DNA of 64,000 nucleotides from Methylovirgula sp963708155 (GTDB lineage Bacteria; Pseudomonadota; Alphaproteobacteria; Rhizobiales; Beijerinckiaceae): NCBI GenBank assembly GCA_963708155.1, contig OY970183.1:2232001-2296000 (forward strand), in the 5' to 3' direction. Below are positions 18,437 to 31,160 of the stretch, piece after piece; position 1 is the first letter of the stretch; the number at the start of each line of letters is the position of its first letter. A program made the position numbers and the translations under genes. The notes under the pieces were generated by a model that ran no database searches, had not been told where the DNA came from, and saw only the letters and a program-made list of their open reading frames with translations.

Positions 18437-21400
18437 ATGGCGACGTCCAATAAGGCGCAAGATCCCGCGGCTGCGGCGCTGTCGGCGATTGAAGAGGCGT
18501 TGAACCTTTCCGCCGATGCGTCCGCCGAGGATGAAAACAAGGCGCCGGAGATTTCGACGCCGATTTTCCCCAAAGCTTCAGACCCGGATAAGACGCCGAA
18601 GGTCATGCGGCGCTATCCGGAAGGACCGGCGCTCGGCGCGCCGTCGTTTGGTCTGGACGATCGTTCGCTGCCGCGCTTGCCGGAGGTCGAGGAGCATCCG
18701 CTCTTCGTGCCTAAGAAGTCGGAGTCCGGAAAGGCGGCAGGGCAGAGCGATTTCGCCGCCAGCCAGACGCCAGTCCAGCCGGCGGCCGCGCCGGCGAACG
18801 ACGACCGCCATTCCGTTGGCGCGATGCTGCGGGCGCTGAACCAGCGCCCGAGCCCGGCGTCGCTGGTCATCGCCGGGGTCCTGTCTGTGGTCTGGCTCGT
18901 TCTCGCCGGGCTTTATTTCGGCGCGCATCGCGCCGAGATTTTGGTGCCCGGCGCTTCGGCCCTGCGTCCGGAAACCGCGTTGTTTGCGATCATCGCACTC
19001 GGACCGGTGATTTTCTTCGTCATCACGGCGCTGTTGGCGCGACGGGCGCAGGAGATGCGTCTGACCGCCCGCTCGATGGTCGAGATCGCAATGCGGCTTT
19101 CGGCTCCCGAGACGATTGCCAGCGAGCAAATGGTGACCTTGTCGCAAGCCATCCGCCGCGAAATCGTCTCGATGGGCGATGGCATCGAGCGGGCCCTGGC
19201 CCGCGCCGGCGAACTTGAAACTCTGGTCCGTTCCGAGGTCTCCAATCTCGAGCGCTCTTATTCGGAAAACGAGCGCCGGATTCGCTCGCTGGTCGACGAA
19301 CTGACGACGGAGCGCGAGTCCATGCTCGCCAACAGCGAGCGGATGCGCGCGGCGATCGGCAGCGCGCAGGATTCCTTTGCCCGCGAGCTTGACAGCGCCG
19401 CCGGCGGCCTGACCGAAAATCTCAATGGCACCGGCAACCGCATCACCAATTCGCTCGGTGCGAAGGCCGAAGAAATCCGCTTCTCGCTCGCGCAGGCGGG
19501 CGAAGATTTGGTCGGCACGCTGGCCTCGCATGGCGAGGAGATCCTCGGCCGTCTCGATCAAGCGCGCGAGGCGCTCGAAGCGAGCATCGGGCGCGCCAAT
19601 TCCGAACTGGCGCAGAGCTTCAATCAGCGCCTGAGCGAGATCGACGCCCATCTCAACGAAACCGGCGAGGCTTTCGCGAGCCATATCACGCAGCGGCTCA
19701 ACGATGCGAGCGAGCGCGCCGCCCTGGCTTTGAGCGGGGCGACCTCGGCCTTCGATCAGGTCTCGAACGAGTTGACGCAAAAGCTCGCCGATGTCGATAC
19801 GCATTTGCGCGACAGCGGCCAGAGCCTCGTCAGCGAAATCGCGCAAAAGCTTGACGATGCGAGCGCCCGCGCCGCCGCCGTGCTTGAAGAGTCCTCCTCG
19901 ACGCTTACGGCACATTCCGAGCGGATGCACGAGCGCCTGGCGGCCACCGCGCAGGAATCTTTCGACAGTTTCGCTTATCATGCGGGCACGCTCAACGATC
20001 GCTTCGCCGAGACGGCGGGCGATGCCATCGGCGCCATCGCCACGCATGGCGAGCGCATCAACGAGACTTTGTCCGAGCGGCTCGCGCGGTTCGAGGATGC
20101 CATTTCCGGCCACGGCAATGAGATCGCCGAGCGGCTCGGCGAGAGCGCCGATGCGCTTGCGGCCCGGCTCTCCTCGCATTTCGAGACATTGCAAGGCGTG
20201 CTCGACAATCAGGGCGGCGAACTCGACCGCAAGCTTTCCGAGCATAACGATCACACCGTGGCCGTCTTCGCCGAGCAGGCGCAAAATCTGGACGATCGCG
20301 CCTCCGCACGTGCGCAGCAGGTCGCCGATTCGCTGGAAGCACTGCTTGGCCGGATTGACAACGCGCTCGACAGCCGCGCCCGCACGTTGCACGAGACGCT
20401 CGCCGCGCGAACGCTCGAAATCGCCCGCGTGCTGAGCGACGGCAACCGCGAGGTTACGCAGGCGCTCGAAGCGCGTGCCGAGACGATCAATGCCGATCTG
20501 GCGCAGCAGATCGCTGCCTTCACCGAGAATTTCGCCGAAAAGGCCAGCGAAGCACGCCATTTGCTGAGTGCGAGCACCGCCGGCATCGGCGATTTGCTGG
20601 CAAATCGCGCCGAAGAAATCAGTGCGGTTCTTGGCACACAGGCCAACGAGATCAATACGACTTTCGATGCGCGCGCCGGCGAAATCAACGCCTCGCTCGC
20701 GGGCCGGGCGACGGAAATTGCATTGCTGCTGTCGGCCAAAGCCGATGAGGTCGATCAGGTGCTCGGCGCGCGCGCCACGGAGATCGCGCAGACGCTCTCG
20801 GTCAAGGCCGACGAGGTCAACCGTTTGCTGGGCGGCCGCGCGATCGAGATCGCACAGACCTTGTCCGATCAGGCGCAGGACGTGAACGAAGTGCTGGGCG
20901 TGCGCGCCAGCGAGATCGCCGATACGCTCGATGGCCGCATCGCTCGCTTCGAGGAGCAGATCGTCGGGCGGCTCGATCTCGTCACTTCGGACCTCGACCA
21001 GCGCGGGCGCGAGCTCTCCGACAATCTGGCGGCGCGGGCGCAGGAGATCGACCAGACGCTTGCTCATCACACCGGTTCGATCAGCGCCGCGCTTGACCAC
21101 GAATCCGGCCAGCTCGAGGGCTTGCTGAGCGGCCGTGCGGATGCCTTGCGCAACTTGCTTGGCCAGGCTTCGCAGGATCTGGATACGACGCTCGCCGGCC
21201 GTATCGCCGAGATCGGCGGAGTCCTTGCGGGCCGAGTCAACGAGATCGGCGCGACTTTGGCGGGCCGTCTGGTGGAGCTGCAGGCCGCGCTCGACGAACG
21301 CGGCGGCAGTTTGCACGACACGCTCAGCGCGCGGTCCGACGCCATTCAAGCCGTGCTCGATACGAAGGGTTCGGACCTCGTCGAGAAGCTCGGCCAGAAG

Positions 21401-22939
21401 CAGGCGGAACTCGCCGCCACGCTCGATCAATCGACGCAAAGCCTCAACAACGCTCTGGCGGCCGGCGCCAGCGCATCGGTCGATTCGCTTGTCTCCACCC
21501 ATCATCAGGTGCGTGCGGGCATGACCGAAGCCATCGGCGCGCTCGACGAGAAGAACGCCGCCGTGCAGCGGACAGTTGAAAGCGCCCAGGCGAGCTTCGC
21601 GGCGGTCGAAACCGCCCTTGCCGCACGCATCGCCGAATTCGAACGGGCGACCGCCAACATCGGCGAGCAGATCGAGAGCCTCGGCGCCAATGCCGGTTCG
21701 ACGATCAGCAGCGCCGAGGCGCTCTATCAGGTGATCGCGCAGCAGCAGCAGGCTTTGGCGGCAGCCGCCACCGATCTGTCGCGCTCGCAGGTTGAACTCG
21801 ACCGGACGCTCCACGAGCGCCGTGCGGCGATCGAAAGCCTGCTGACCAGCGTGGCGGCCCGACGCGAGGAATTCGACGGCGTGATGGGCTCGTTCCAGGC
21901 GCTCGTCGATGAAGCTTTCGGCCGCGCCGAGGCACGGGCGGAGGAGATCGGCTCATATCTGGCGAATACGTCGCAGATGACGGCAGGCCAGGTGGAACGG
22001 CAGTTCAGCGAGATCCGCGCTTCGATCGGCAGCGAGCGGGAGCGCACCTCCCAGCTTCTGCAGGCGGCCTATCAGCAAGCCAGCGCCGAGATCGAGGATA
22101 TCTTCGGCAAATCGACCGCGCGGTTTCAGACCGCCGCGGCGGAGATGCGCGGCATCGCCCGCGAGATCCAGCGCGAGCTGGAAACGACCCGCGAGGAAGT
22201 GCGCCGCAACGCTGTTGGCCTGCCGCAGGAGACGGCGGAGCAGACCGCCGCGATGCGCCGGGCCGTCGCCGATCAGATCAAGGCGCTCAACGAGCTGACG
22301 GATATCGTCGCGCGCTCAGGGCATTCCTACGATCTTTCGGATCCGCTGACGGCGCCACGCGAGGCAGCGCCCGTGCGTCGGGTCGAGCCCGCGCGGTCCG
22401 AACCGCCGCGTGCGCCGCGCCCGGCACCGGCACCGGCGGCACCGCCGCGTCCCGCGGCCGCCGACCGTAATCCCGGTTGGTTGTCCGATCTGCTGGCGCG
22501 CGCCTCGCGCGAGGATCAGCAGACGCAGCGTCGGCCGTTCCAGCCGGAAGAGCCGCCACCGCCGCGTGGCCTGCCGGCGATCGGACGTGCTGCTGCGGCC
22601 TCCGAGCCCCTGGAGACGATCTCCCATGATATCGCGCGCATGGTCGATCATGCGGCAATCGCCGACGCATGGGATCGCTATCGCGGCGGCGAGAGCGGCG
22701 CCTTCGCGCGCGGCATCTATATCGGTCGGGGCGCACAGACCTTCGAGGAAATCCGCCGCCGCTATCGTAGCGACAGCGAATTCCGCCTCACGGTCGATCG
22801 CTATATCCAGGAATTCGAGCGCCTGCTTGCCGATGTCAGCCGCGATGATCGCGACGACACACTGACCCGCACCTATCTCATCTCGGAGACGGGCAAGGTC
22901 TATACAATGCTCGCGCACGCTGCGGGCCGGCTGAACTAA
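18437..22939 (+). CDS. Giant membrane-anchored coiled-coil protein, growth pole ring (GPR/RgsE)-like
   Basis: This protein has 1500 residues. Residues 1-138 are acidic and disordered. Two membrane segments follow at about 141-163 and 181-201. About 1100 residues of apolipoprotein-like helical repeats come next; many units read like ARATEIAQTLSVKADEV at 11/22-residue periods. After a Pro/Ala linker (about 1315-1370) comes a conserved globular tail with TFEEIRRRYRSDSEFR and LISETGKVYTMLAHAAGRLN. This layout matches GPR of Agrobacterium tumefaciens and RgsE of Sinorhizobium meliloti, which form a ring near the growing pole. The role in polar growth here is inferred from that similarity. It is shorter than the Agrobacterium protein (about 2100 residues). 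An Hpt gene lies divergently upstream. Confidence 0.8.
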   Translation: MATSNKAQDPAAAALSAIEEALNLSADASAEDENKAPEISTPIFPKASDPDKTPKVMRRYPEGPALGAPSFGLDDRSLPRLPEVEEHPLFVPKKSESGKAAGQSDFAASQTPVQPAAAPANDDRHSVGAMLRALNQRPSPASLVIAGVLSVVWLVLAGLYFGAHRAEILVPGASALRPETALFAIIALGPVIFFVITALLARRAQEMRLTARSMVEIAMRLSAPETIASEQMVTLSQAIRREIVSMGDGIERALARAGELETLVRSEVSNLERSYSENERRIRSLVDELTTERESMLANSERMRAAIGSAQDSFARELDSAAGGLTENLNGTGNRITNSLGAKAEEIRFSLAQAGEDLVGTLASHGEEILGRLDQAREALEASIGRANSELAQSFNQRLSEIDAHLNETGEAFASHITQRLNDASERAALALSGATSAFDQVSNELTQKLADVDTHLRDSGQSLVSEIAQKLDDASARAAAVLEESSSTLTAHSERMHERLAATAQESFDSFAYHAGTLNDRFAETAGDAIGAIATHGERINETLSERLARFEDAISGHGNEIAERLGESADALAARLSSHFETLQGVLDNQGGELDRKLSEHNDHTVAVFAEQAQNLDDRASARAQQVADSLEALLGRIDNALDSRARTLHETLAARTLEIARVLSDGNREVTQALEARAETINADLAQQIAAFTENFAEKASEARHLLSASTAGIGDLLANRAEEISAVLGTQANEINTTFDARAGEINASLAGRATEIALLLSAKADEVDQVLGARATEIAQTLSVKADEVNRLLGGRAIEIAQTLSDQAQDVNEVLGVRASEIADTLDGRIARFEEQIVGRLDLVTSDLDQRGRELSDNLAARAQEIDQTLAHHTGSISAALDHESGQLEGLLSGRADALRNLLGQASQDLDTTLAGRIAEIGGVLAGRVNEIGATLAGRLVELQAALDERGGSLHDTLSARSDAIQAVLDTKGSDLVEKLGQKQAELAATLDQSTQSLNNALAAGASASVDSLVSTHHQVRAGMTEAIGALDEKNAAVQRTVESAQASFAAVETALAARIAEFERATANIGEQIESLGANAGSTISSAEALYQVIAQQQQALAAAATDLSRSQVELDRTLHERRAAIESLLTSVAARREEFDGVMGSFQALVDEAFGRAEARAEEIGSYLANTSQMTAGQVERQFSEIRASIGSERERTSQLLQAAYQQASAEIEDIFGKSTARFQTAAAEMRGIAREIQRELETTREEVRRNAVGLPQETAEQTAAMRRAVADQIKALNELTDIVARSGHSYDLSDPLTAPREAAPVRRVEPARSEPPRAPRPAPAPAAPPRPAAADRNPGWLSDLLARASREDQQTQRRPFQPEEPPPPRGLPAIGRAAAASEPLETISHDIARMVDHAAIADAWDRYRGGESGAFARGIYIGRGAQTFEEIRRRYRSDSEFRLTVDRYIQEFERLLADVSRDDRDDTLTRTYLISETGKVYTMLAHAAGRLN

Positions 22940-22957
22940 AGCGTTTTCGAGCGAAAA

Positions 22958-23000
22958 GGCTCCAGCCTGGTTCTGAGTCATTCAGAACCAGGCTGGAGCC
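22958..23000. terminator. Perfect 19-bp inverted repeat, bidirectional terminator
   Basis: The arm GGCTCCAGCCTGGTTCTGA is repeated perfectly in reverse complement after a 5-base loop. On the minus strand it is followed by TTTTCGC, making a good terminator for the RNase P RNA; on the plus strand it ends the giant gene's transcript. A second short palindrome, TTTTCG-AG-CGAAAA, lies just left of it. Similar intergenic palindromes occur widely in this order. Confidence 0.85.
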
Positions 23001-23021
23001 GGCCACGCATGGCGCTTAAAA

Positions 23022-23404
23022 ACTGCCAGTCGGCCTATAAGCCGGGTTTGGTATGGCGCGCGAAGCGCGCGTGATGGCCATTCCTCTGGGGCGGCCGTTG
23101 CCGGCCGTCTCAAGCAACCTACCCGGGCGCGGGCCGGAGACGGCCCTGCGGCCTCTTGCGAGACCGCCTGCGCCCCTATTCGGTTTTGCTCCCGGTGGGG
23201 CTTGCCATGCCGCGCCTGTTACCATGCCGCGCGGTGCGCTCTTACCGCACCGTTTCACCCTTGCCTGCCGGTGAACCGGCGGGCGGTCTCGTTTCTGTGG
23301 CGCTATCCCTGGGGTCACCCCCGCCGGACGTTATCCGGCACCGTGTCTCTATGGAGCCCGGACTTTCCTCCGCGAAAGCGGCGGCCATCCAGCCGACTGG
23401 CTGA
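23022..23404 (-). ncRNA. rnpB: RNase P RNA, bacterial class A
   Basis: Read on the minus strand, the hallmark 5' core GAGGAAAGTCCGGGCTCC is present near 23372-23355. The GGGTGACCCCAGGGATAGC and GCAAGGGTGAAACGGTGCGG elements and the AGAGCGCACCG block (P10/11-P12 region) follow, and the 3' end reads GGCTTATAGGCCGACTGGC. The ends pair as helix P1 (CCAGTCGGC with GCCGACTGG), which sets the boundaries to within a few bases. At about 383 nt it has normal size. It is the catalytic RNA that matures tRNA 5' ends. A strong terminator hairpin follows at 22958-23000. Confidence 0.95.
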
Positions 23405-23542
23405 GCCGGGATAGGCGTGTGACGCTCTGCCGTCAACCGACGCGAAACATATTGGCGCGAGGCCATCCCACCGCGATCCCGACAAAATCTTAAGGGATTT
23501 CTGCACCACTGAAAAAGCATCCCATTCGCTGTGGAGACGGAA

Positions 23543-23866
23543 ATGAAAATGCGCGGCGGACTTTTGATTGCGATGCTGGGTGTTGTGCTCACCGGCTGCG
23601 GCTATACGCCGGAGCAGCGCGCAACCTCGGGTGCGGCGATCGGTGGAGCGACGGGATTGGCATTGGGCGCGGCAGCCGGGGGCTCGCCCGGCGCAGCTCT
23701 CGCTGGCGGCGTCCTGGGTGCCGCGACCGGCGCTATTGTCGGCGCCAACACGCGCCCGCCGCCACCGCCGCCGCCGGGCTATTATCCCCCGCCGCCGCCG
23801 CGCTGTGCCCGCTGGGGCTATGATGTCTACGGCCGCCCGGTCTGCGTGGCTTATTACGGCTATTGA
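23543..23866 (+). CDS. Glycine-zipper lipoprotein
   Basis: This 107-residue protein has a lipoprotein signal peptide ending in the lipobox VLTGC. A glycine-zipper segment follows (SGAAIGGATGLALGAAAGG and GGVLGAATGAIVGA, residues about 29-74). The tail holds two proline runs and ends with WGYDVYGRPVCVAYYGY. The glycine zipper suggests insertion in, or packing against, the outer membrane, as in the 17-kDa antigen/SlyB-like proteins. The frame begins with a GTG at 23531; the ATG at 23543 has a GGAG at a suitable distance. The function is unknown. Confidence 0.78.
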   Translation: MKMRGGLLIAMLGVVLTGCGYTPEQRATSGAAIGGATGLALGAAAGGSPGAALAGGVLGAATGAIVGANTRPPPPPPPGYYPPPPPRCARWGYDVYGRPVCVAYYGY

Positions 23867-23884
23867 TCGCCGCGGCCCGTCCTC

Positions 23885-24632
23885 ATGCAAGATTTTGCGC
23901 CTGATAGTCCCCTGGCCGCCGCGCTTCCCTCACCGAATTATGGCGACAGGGGCGAGCAGGTGCCGCGCGCGATCGTCCTGCACTACACGGGCATGGAAAC
24001 GGGCGCGGCGGCGCTGGAGCGCCTGCGCGATCCAGCGTCGGAGGTTTCGGCGCATTATGTCGTCGAAGAAGACGGGCGGATATTCCAGCTCGTGCCCGAG
24101 GCCCGCCGCGCCTGGCACGCGGGCAAGAGCTTCTGGGACGGCGAGACCGACATGAATTCCGCTTCGATCGGCATCGAGATCGTCAATGGCGGCCACGAAT
24201 TCGGAAGCCCGGCGTTTCCCGATGCCCAGATCGAAGCTGTGATCGCGCTCTGCCGGGATATCGCGCAGCGTCACGGGATCGCGCCTCAGAACATCCTCGC
24301 CCATTCGGATATTGCCCCCGAGCGCAAGGCCGATCCGGGCGAGCTTTTTCCCTGGGCGAAGCTCGCCGCAGCCGGCATCGGCCATTATGTACCGCCGCAC
24401 CCGCCAGAGACCGATACGGGCCTGAAGCTCGGCGACGAAGGCGCGGAGGTCTGGGATCTTCAGCGCAAGCTTGTGGCTTACGGATACGGCCTCGAAGTCA
24501 CGGGCGTTTACGACGATAAGACGGAGAAGGTGGTGACCGCCTTCCAGCGCCATTTCCGGCCCGCACGCATCGACGGCAAACGCCGATCTTTCGACGCGGA
24601 AAACGCTCGACGATTTGCTGGTGTCGAGTTAG
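23885..24632 (+). CDS. N-acetylmuramoyl-L-alanine amidase, AmpD/AmiD type with peptidoglycan-binding domain (frameshift near the end)
   Basis: An Amidase_2 domain covers residues about 20-165: zinc ligand His in AIVLHYTGM, catalytic Glu in SIGIEIVNGG and a final His in ILAHSDIAPERKADPGELF. A PGBD1 repeat follows (LGDEGAEVWDLQRKLVAYGY). The enzyme cuts the bond between muramic acid and the stem peptide, in recycling or turnover. No signal peptide is visible, which suggests a cytoplasmic AmpD-like location. Near 24578 an extra A (GGCAAACGCC) shifts the frame. Corrected, the protein ends DLLVSS at the TAG of 24630-24632 (248 residues). Uncorrected, it would read through to 25360 across two antisense genes, which is not credible. 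Confidence 0.85.
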
Positions 24633-24859
24633 CTCCCGCCACGCTCGGAGCGGCTGAAATTGCTCAGATGGCCTTCGCGGCCCGCTTGAGCGCGCGCGCC
24701 GCGCATGATGTTGCGGCTTTTGTTCTCGGGCGCAACGAACGAAACCTGCTGCGCGATCTCGGTATTGCCGCAGGCGGGGCAGGCGGGCGTGTCGCTGGAG
24801 CGTACCAGCAGCTCAAAATCCTTGTCGCATTTCGAACAATGGTAGCTGTAGAGCGGCAC
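24629..24859 (-). CDS. FmdB-family zinc ribbon protein
   Basis: This 76-residue protein begins MPLYSYHCSKCDKDFELLV and has a second Cys pair in PACPACGN, giving a four-cysteine zinc ribbon. A basic, low-complexity tail follows. The start is GTG at 24859. FmdB-type proteins were first noted in a formamidase regulatory locus in Methylophilus; the general role is unclear. Its stop overlaps the corrected amidase stop by 4 bases (convergent genes). Confidence 0.85.
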   Translation of the reverse strand: MPLYSYHCSKCDKDFELLVRSSDTPACPACGNTEIAQQVSFVAPENKSRNIMRGARAQAGREGHLSNFSRSERGGS

Positions 24860-24913
24860 GCGCGGGCCTCCTGTCGATTATCCCGCCGCCCGCTATTCCA
24901 ATCCCATGCCAGA

Positions 24914-28633
<3,720 letters not shown>

Positions 28634-28634
<1 letters not shown>

Positions 28635-29554
28635 TAGATGACTTTCGTTTCGGCCTGCGGCCTCAGGCCGAGCAGATGGCAGATCGCATAGACGAGATCG
28701 GCCCGGTTCATCGTGTAGAAATGGAAATGATCGATGCCCGCGTCAACGAGGTCGAAGACCTGTTCGGCGGCCACGGTCGCGGCGATGAGCCGGCGCGTTG
28801 TCGGGTCATCATCGAGCCCCTCGAAGCGTTCCGCAAGCCAGGCTGGCACCGTGGCGCCGGCCCTTTCGGCGAAGCGCGCCGTCTGGCGGAAATTCTGCAC
28901 TGGCACGATGCCGGGGATGATTGGAATCTCGATGCCCTGGGCACGCACCTTGTCGAGAAAGCGGAAGTAAACCTCGTTCTCGAAGAAGAATTGGGTGATC
29001 GCACGGGTCGCGCCCGCATCGATCTTGGCTTTCAGCACGTCGATGTCCTGATCGACCGAGGCGCTTTCGGGATGGCCCTCAGGATAGGCCGATACGGTGA
29101 TCTCGAAATCGGCAAGCCGTTTCAGACCGGCGACAAGTGCGGTGGAATTGGCATAGCCACCGGGATGCGGATGGAAGCGGCCAACAACTCCGCCGGGTGG
29201 GTCGCCGCGCAAAGCCACGATGTGGCGCACGCCGATCTCCCAGTAGGAACGGGCGATTTCATCGACTTCCGCGCAGGTCGCACCGACGCAGGTGAGATGG
29301 GCGGCTGGCTTGATGGCGGTTTCGCGGACGATGCGCGCAACCGTCGCATGGGTGCGCTCGCGCGTTGCCCCGCCGGCGCCATAGGTCACGGAGACGAATT
29401 CGGGCGCCAGTGGCGCCAGCCGCTCGACGGAGTTCCACAGGGTTAGCTCCATCTCCTCCGTTTGCGGCGGAAAGAATTCAAACGAGACATTGATGCCCTC
29501 GCACACCCGGCGGCTGGCGCGCGGCAGAGGTTCGGAGAAATCGGCCAGGGCCAT
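28634..29554 (-). CDS. metF: 5,10-methylenetetrahydrofolate reductase
   Basis: This 306-residue TIM-barrel flavoprotein has NVSFEFFPPQTEEM (catalytic Glu), FVSVTYGAGGATRERT, HIVALRGDPPGG and ITQFFFENEVYFRFLD. It makes methyl-tetrahydrofolate, the substrate of MetH, and lies directly between the regulator gene and metH. The three genes overlap end to end by single bases, so they form one translationally coupled operon. Confidence 0.95.
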
Positions 29555-30573
29555 CAGGCAAACTCGCGATTGGTGAGGGGAATTGGGTCGGCGATGACAC
29601 GGCGGTCGCGGCCGAGCCAGAGGGAGACAGTCAGTTTGCCGCCGTCTTTTTTGCTGGGGACGAGATCACGCCTGCCGATTACCTCAAGGCCGGCTTCCTC
29701 CATCAGACTGGCGATCTCCTCGCCGGAAAAGCCGAGCCGGCGATGCGCATGTTGCGTGCGCAGGCTTTCTTCCTCATGCGGGGCGAAATCGACGATCAGC
29801 AGGCGGCCGGAAGGGCGTAGCGCCCGCGCGGCCTCGCGCACGGCACGGGCCGGGTCGTCAAGATAATGCAGCACTTGATGGATGATGACGAGATCATAAC
29901 GGTCCTGCTCGACGGGCAGGGCGTAAATGTCGCCTTGCCGGAGCTGGACGTTACGCAGGCCGGCCTTCTCGATCCGGGCGCGGGCGAGGGCCAGCATTTG
30001 CGGCGACTGGTCGATGCCGACGGCGCGCTCGGCCCGCGGCGCGACGAGTTCGAGCATCCGGCCCGTACCCGTGCCAAGATCGAGGACAGCGTTAAGCGCC
30101 CCCCGGCCGACGAGCTCCGTAACGGCAGCTTCGACCCGTTCCTCACGGATGTGCAGGGCGCGGAGCTGGTCCCAGTCCGCCGCATGGGCGGCGAAATAGC
30201 GGGCGGCCTGCTCGGCGCGGGCGCGGCGCACCTCTGCCAGACGGCCGCGGTCGGCCTGGCGCGCCGCATCCTGCGGGGCGAGTGTTGCAAGGATATCGGC
30301 CAGCAATTTGCCGATTGGCCCCGCGCTCGCGGCCAGAAAGAAGACCCAGGCTCCCTCACGATGGCGCTCGACCAGGCCGCCTTCCAGCAACAGCTTGAGA
30401 TGGCGCGAGATACGCGGCTGAGACTGGCCAAGGATCGTGACGAGTTCGGTGACCGTCAGTTCCGCCTCGGCGAGTAGGGCGAGCAGGCGCAGCCGCGTCG
30501 GCTCCCCCGCCGCGGCGAGCGCGTTCAGCAAGATTTCGAAAGAGGTCGTCTCAGAGGCCATCGCTGCTCTCAA
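29554..30573 (-). CDS. ArsR-type regulator fused to a SAM-dependent methyltransferase domain
   Basis: In this 339-residue protein, residues about 10-90 form an ArsR winged helix (LTVTELVTILGQSQPRISRH, LLLEGGLVERHREGAWVFF). Residues about 145-300 form a class I methyltransferase fold with the SAM motif VLDLGTGTGRMLELV. First gene of an operon with metF and metH, it fits the fused ArsR regulators of the methionine/SAH cycle in alphaproteobacteria (SahR-like role, inferred). The methyltransferase part may act as a SAM/SAH sensor instead of an enzyme. A 20-bp palindrome upstream is a good operator candidate. A second ATG at residue 5 (30561) is an alternative start. Confidence 0.85.
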   Translation of the reverse strand: MRAAMASETTSFEILLNALAAAGEPTRLRLLALLAEAELTVTELVTILGQSQPRISRHLKLLLEGGLVERHREGAWVFFLAASAGPIGKLLADILATLAPQDAARQADRGRLAEVRRARAEQAARYFAAHAADWDQLRALHIREERVEAAVTELVGRGALNAVLDLGTGTGRMLELVAPRAERAVGIDQSPQMLALARARIEKAGLRNVQLRQGDIYALPVEQDRYDLVIIHQVLHYLDDPARAVREAARALRPSGRLLIVDFAPHEEESLRTQHAHRRLGFSGEEIASLMEEAGLEVIGRRDLVPSKKDGGKLTVSLWLGRDRRVIADPIPLTNREFA

Positions 30574-30585
30574 GTTGCAAAATTC

Positions 30586-30605
30586 ATATAAGGATATGTT
30601 TATAT
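30586..30605. promoter_or_regulatory. Palindromic operator candidate for the regulator-metF-metH operon
   Basis: ATATAAGGATATGTTTATAT has half-sites that match at 8 of 10 positions around a central AT. It sits 12-32 bases upstream of the regulator start codon, where a repressor would block transcription or initiation. Similar ATAAxGATATxxTTAT palindromes accompany methionine-cycle genes in this class; I recall this from family knowledge without being able to check it. Confidence 0.6.
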
Positions 30606-31160
30606 TGTAAAGTAAATTCGGGCTCGTCTGCCGAGGAATCGCTCCGCCGGATGTTTCACTTTTTCGCCCGATTGCATTCGGCCGGCGTTCAGCTTCCCCA
30701 CGTTAAATGCAGAGATGTCATGCGGGGAATGTACTTCCGCATGACAGAAGCGAAACAAATATTGAGCGGACTGGGCGTCTTGCACGGTTTCTGCATGGCG
30801 CAAAGAACACAGGCGTCGACAAACACAAGAGGTGGCCGACTTTCATATGGCTTTCGTTAACTGCGTGCAGGAAATTCAGACGCAGCGAATCAGTGCAAAG
30901 CAAGCGATTCGAAACGAAGTTTTAATGCGTTGTGAACGCATAGTCGTGGTGAGAGCCGTGACGCACCGATGAAAGCCACATTCTCTCCCTCTTTGCGCCC
31001 CGTAACAGGGGCACGGTGAGAGGATACAGTGATCGGTGCGGACCAACAAAAATCAGATCGCGCGCCAGGGAGTAGCCCCAAGGGATCGGAAGAAAAAACA
31101 GCTTTGGTGCAAGGACGGGCGGACGTTCTGCTTCAAAGGGAATGAAGGACGGAATGAATT
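30606..31160. other. Long intergenic region with a 10-bp inverted repeat
   Basis: I find no credible gene in this 555-base gap. At 30716-30746 the arms TGTCATGCGG and CCGCATGACA flank an 11-base spacer; this could be an operator or hairpin. CACGTTAAA near 30699 resembles a SAM-II core but lacks the other elements. The region is less GC-rich than its neighbours. Confidence 0.5.

Noticed and set aside
18578..21814. A 1078-codon open frame antisense to the giant coiled-coil gene
   Set aside because: It mirrors the strong helical repeat and codon bias of the sense gene, has no recognisable domain, and lies fully inside it.
30695..30715. CACGTTAAA resembling a SAM-II riboswitch core
   Set aside because: The P1 stem and the CTAAA-GGG element are absent, and the downstream gene is not a methionine gene.
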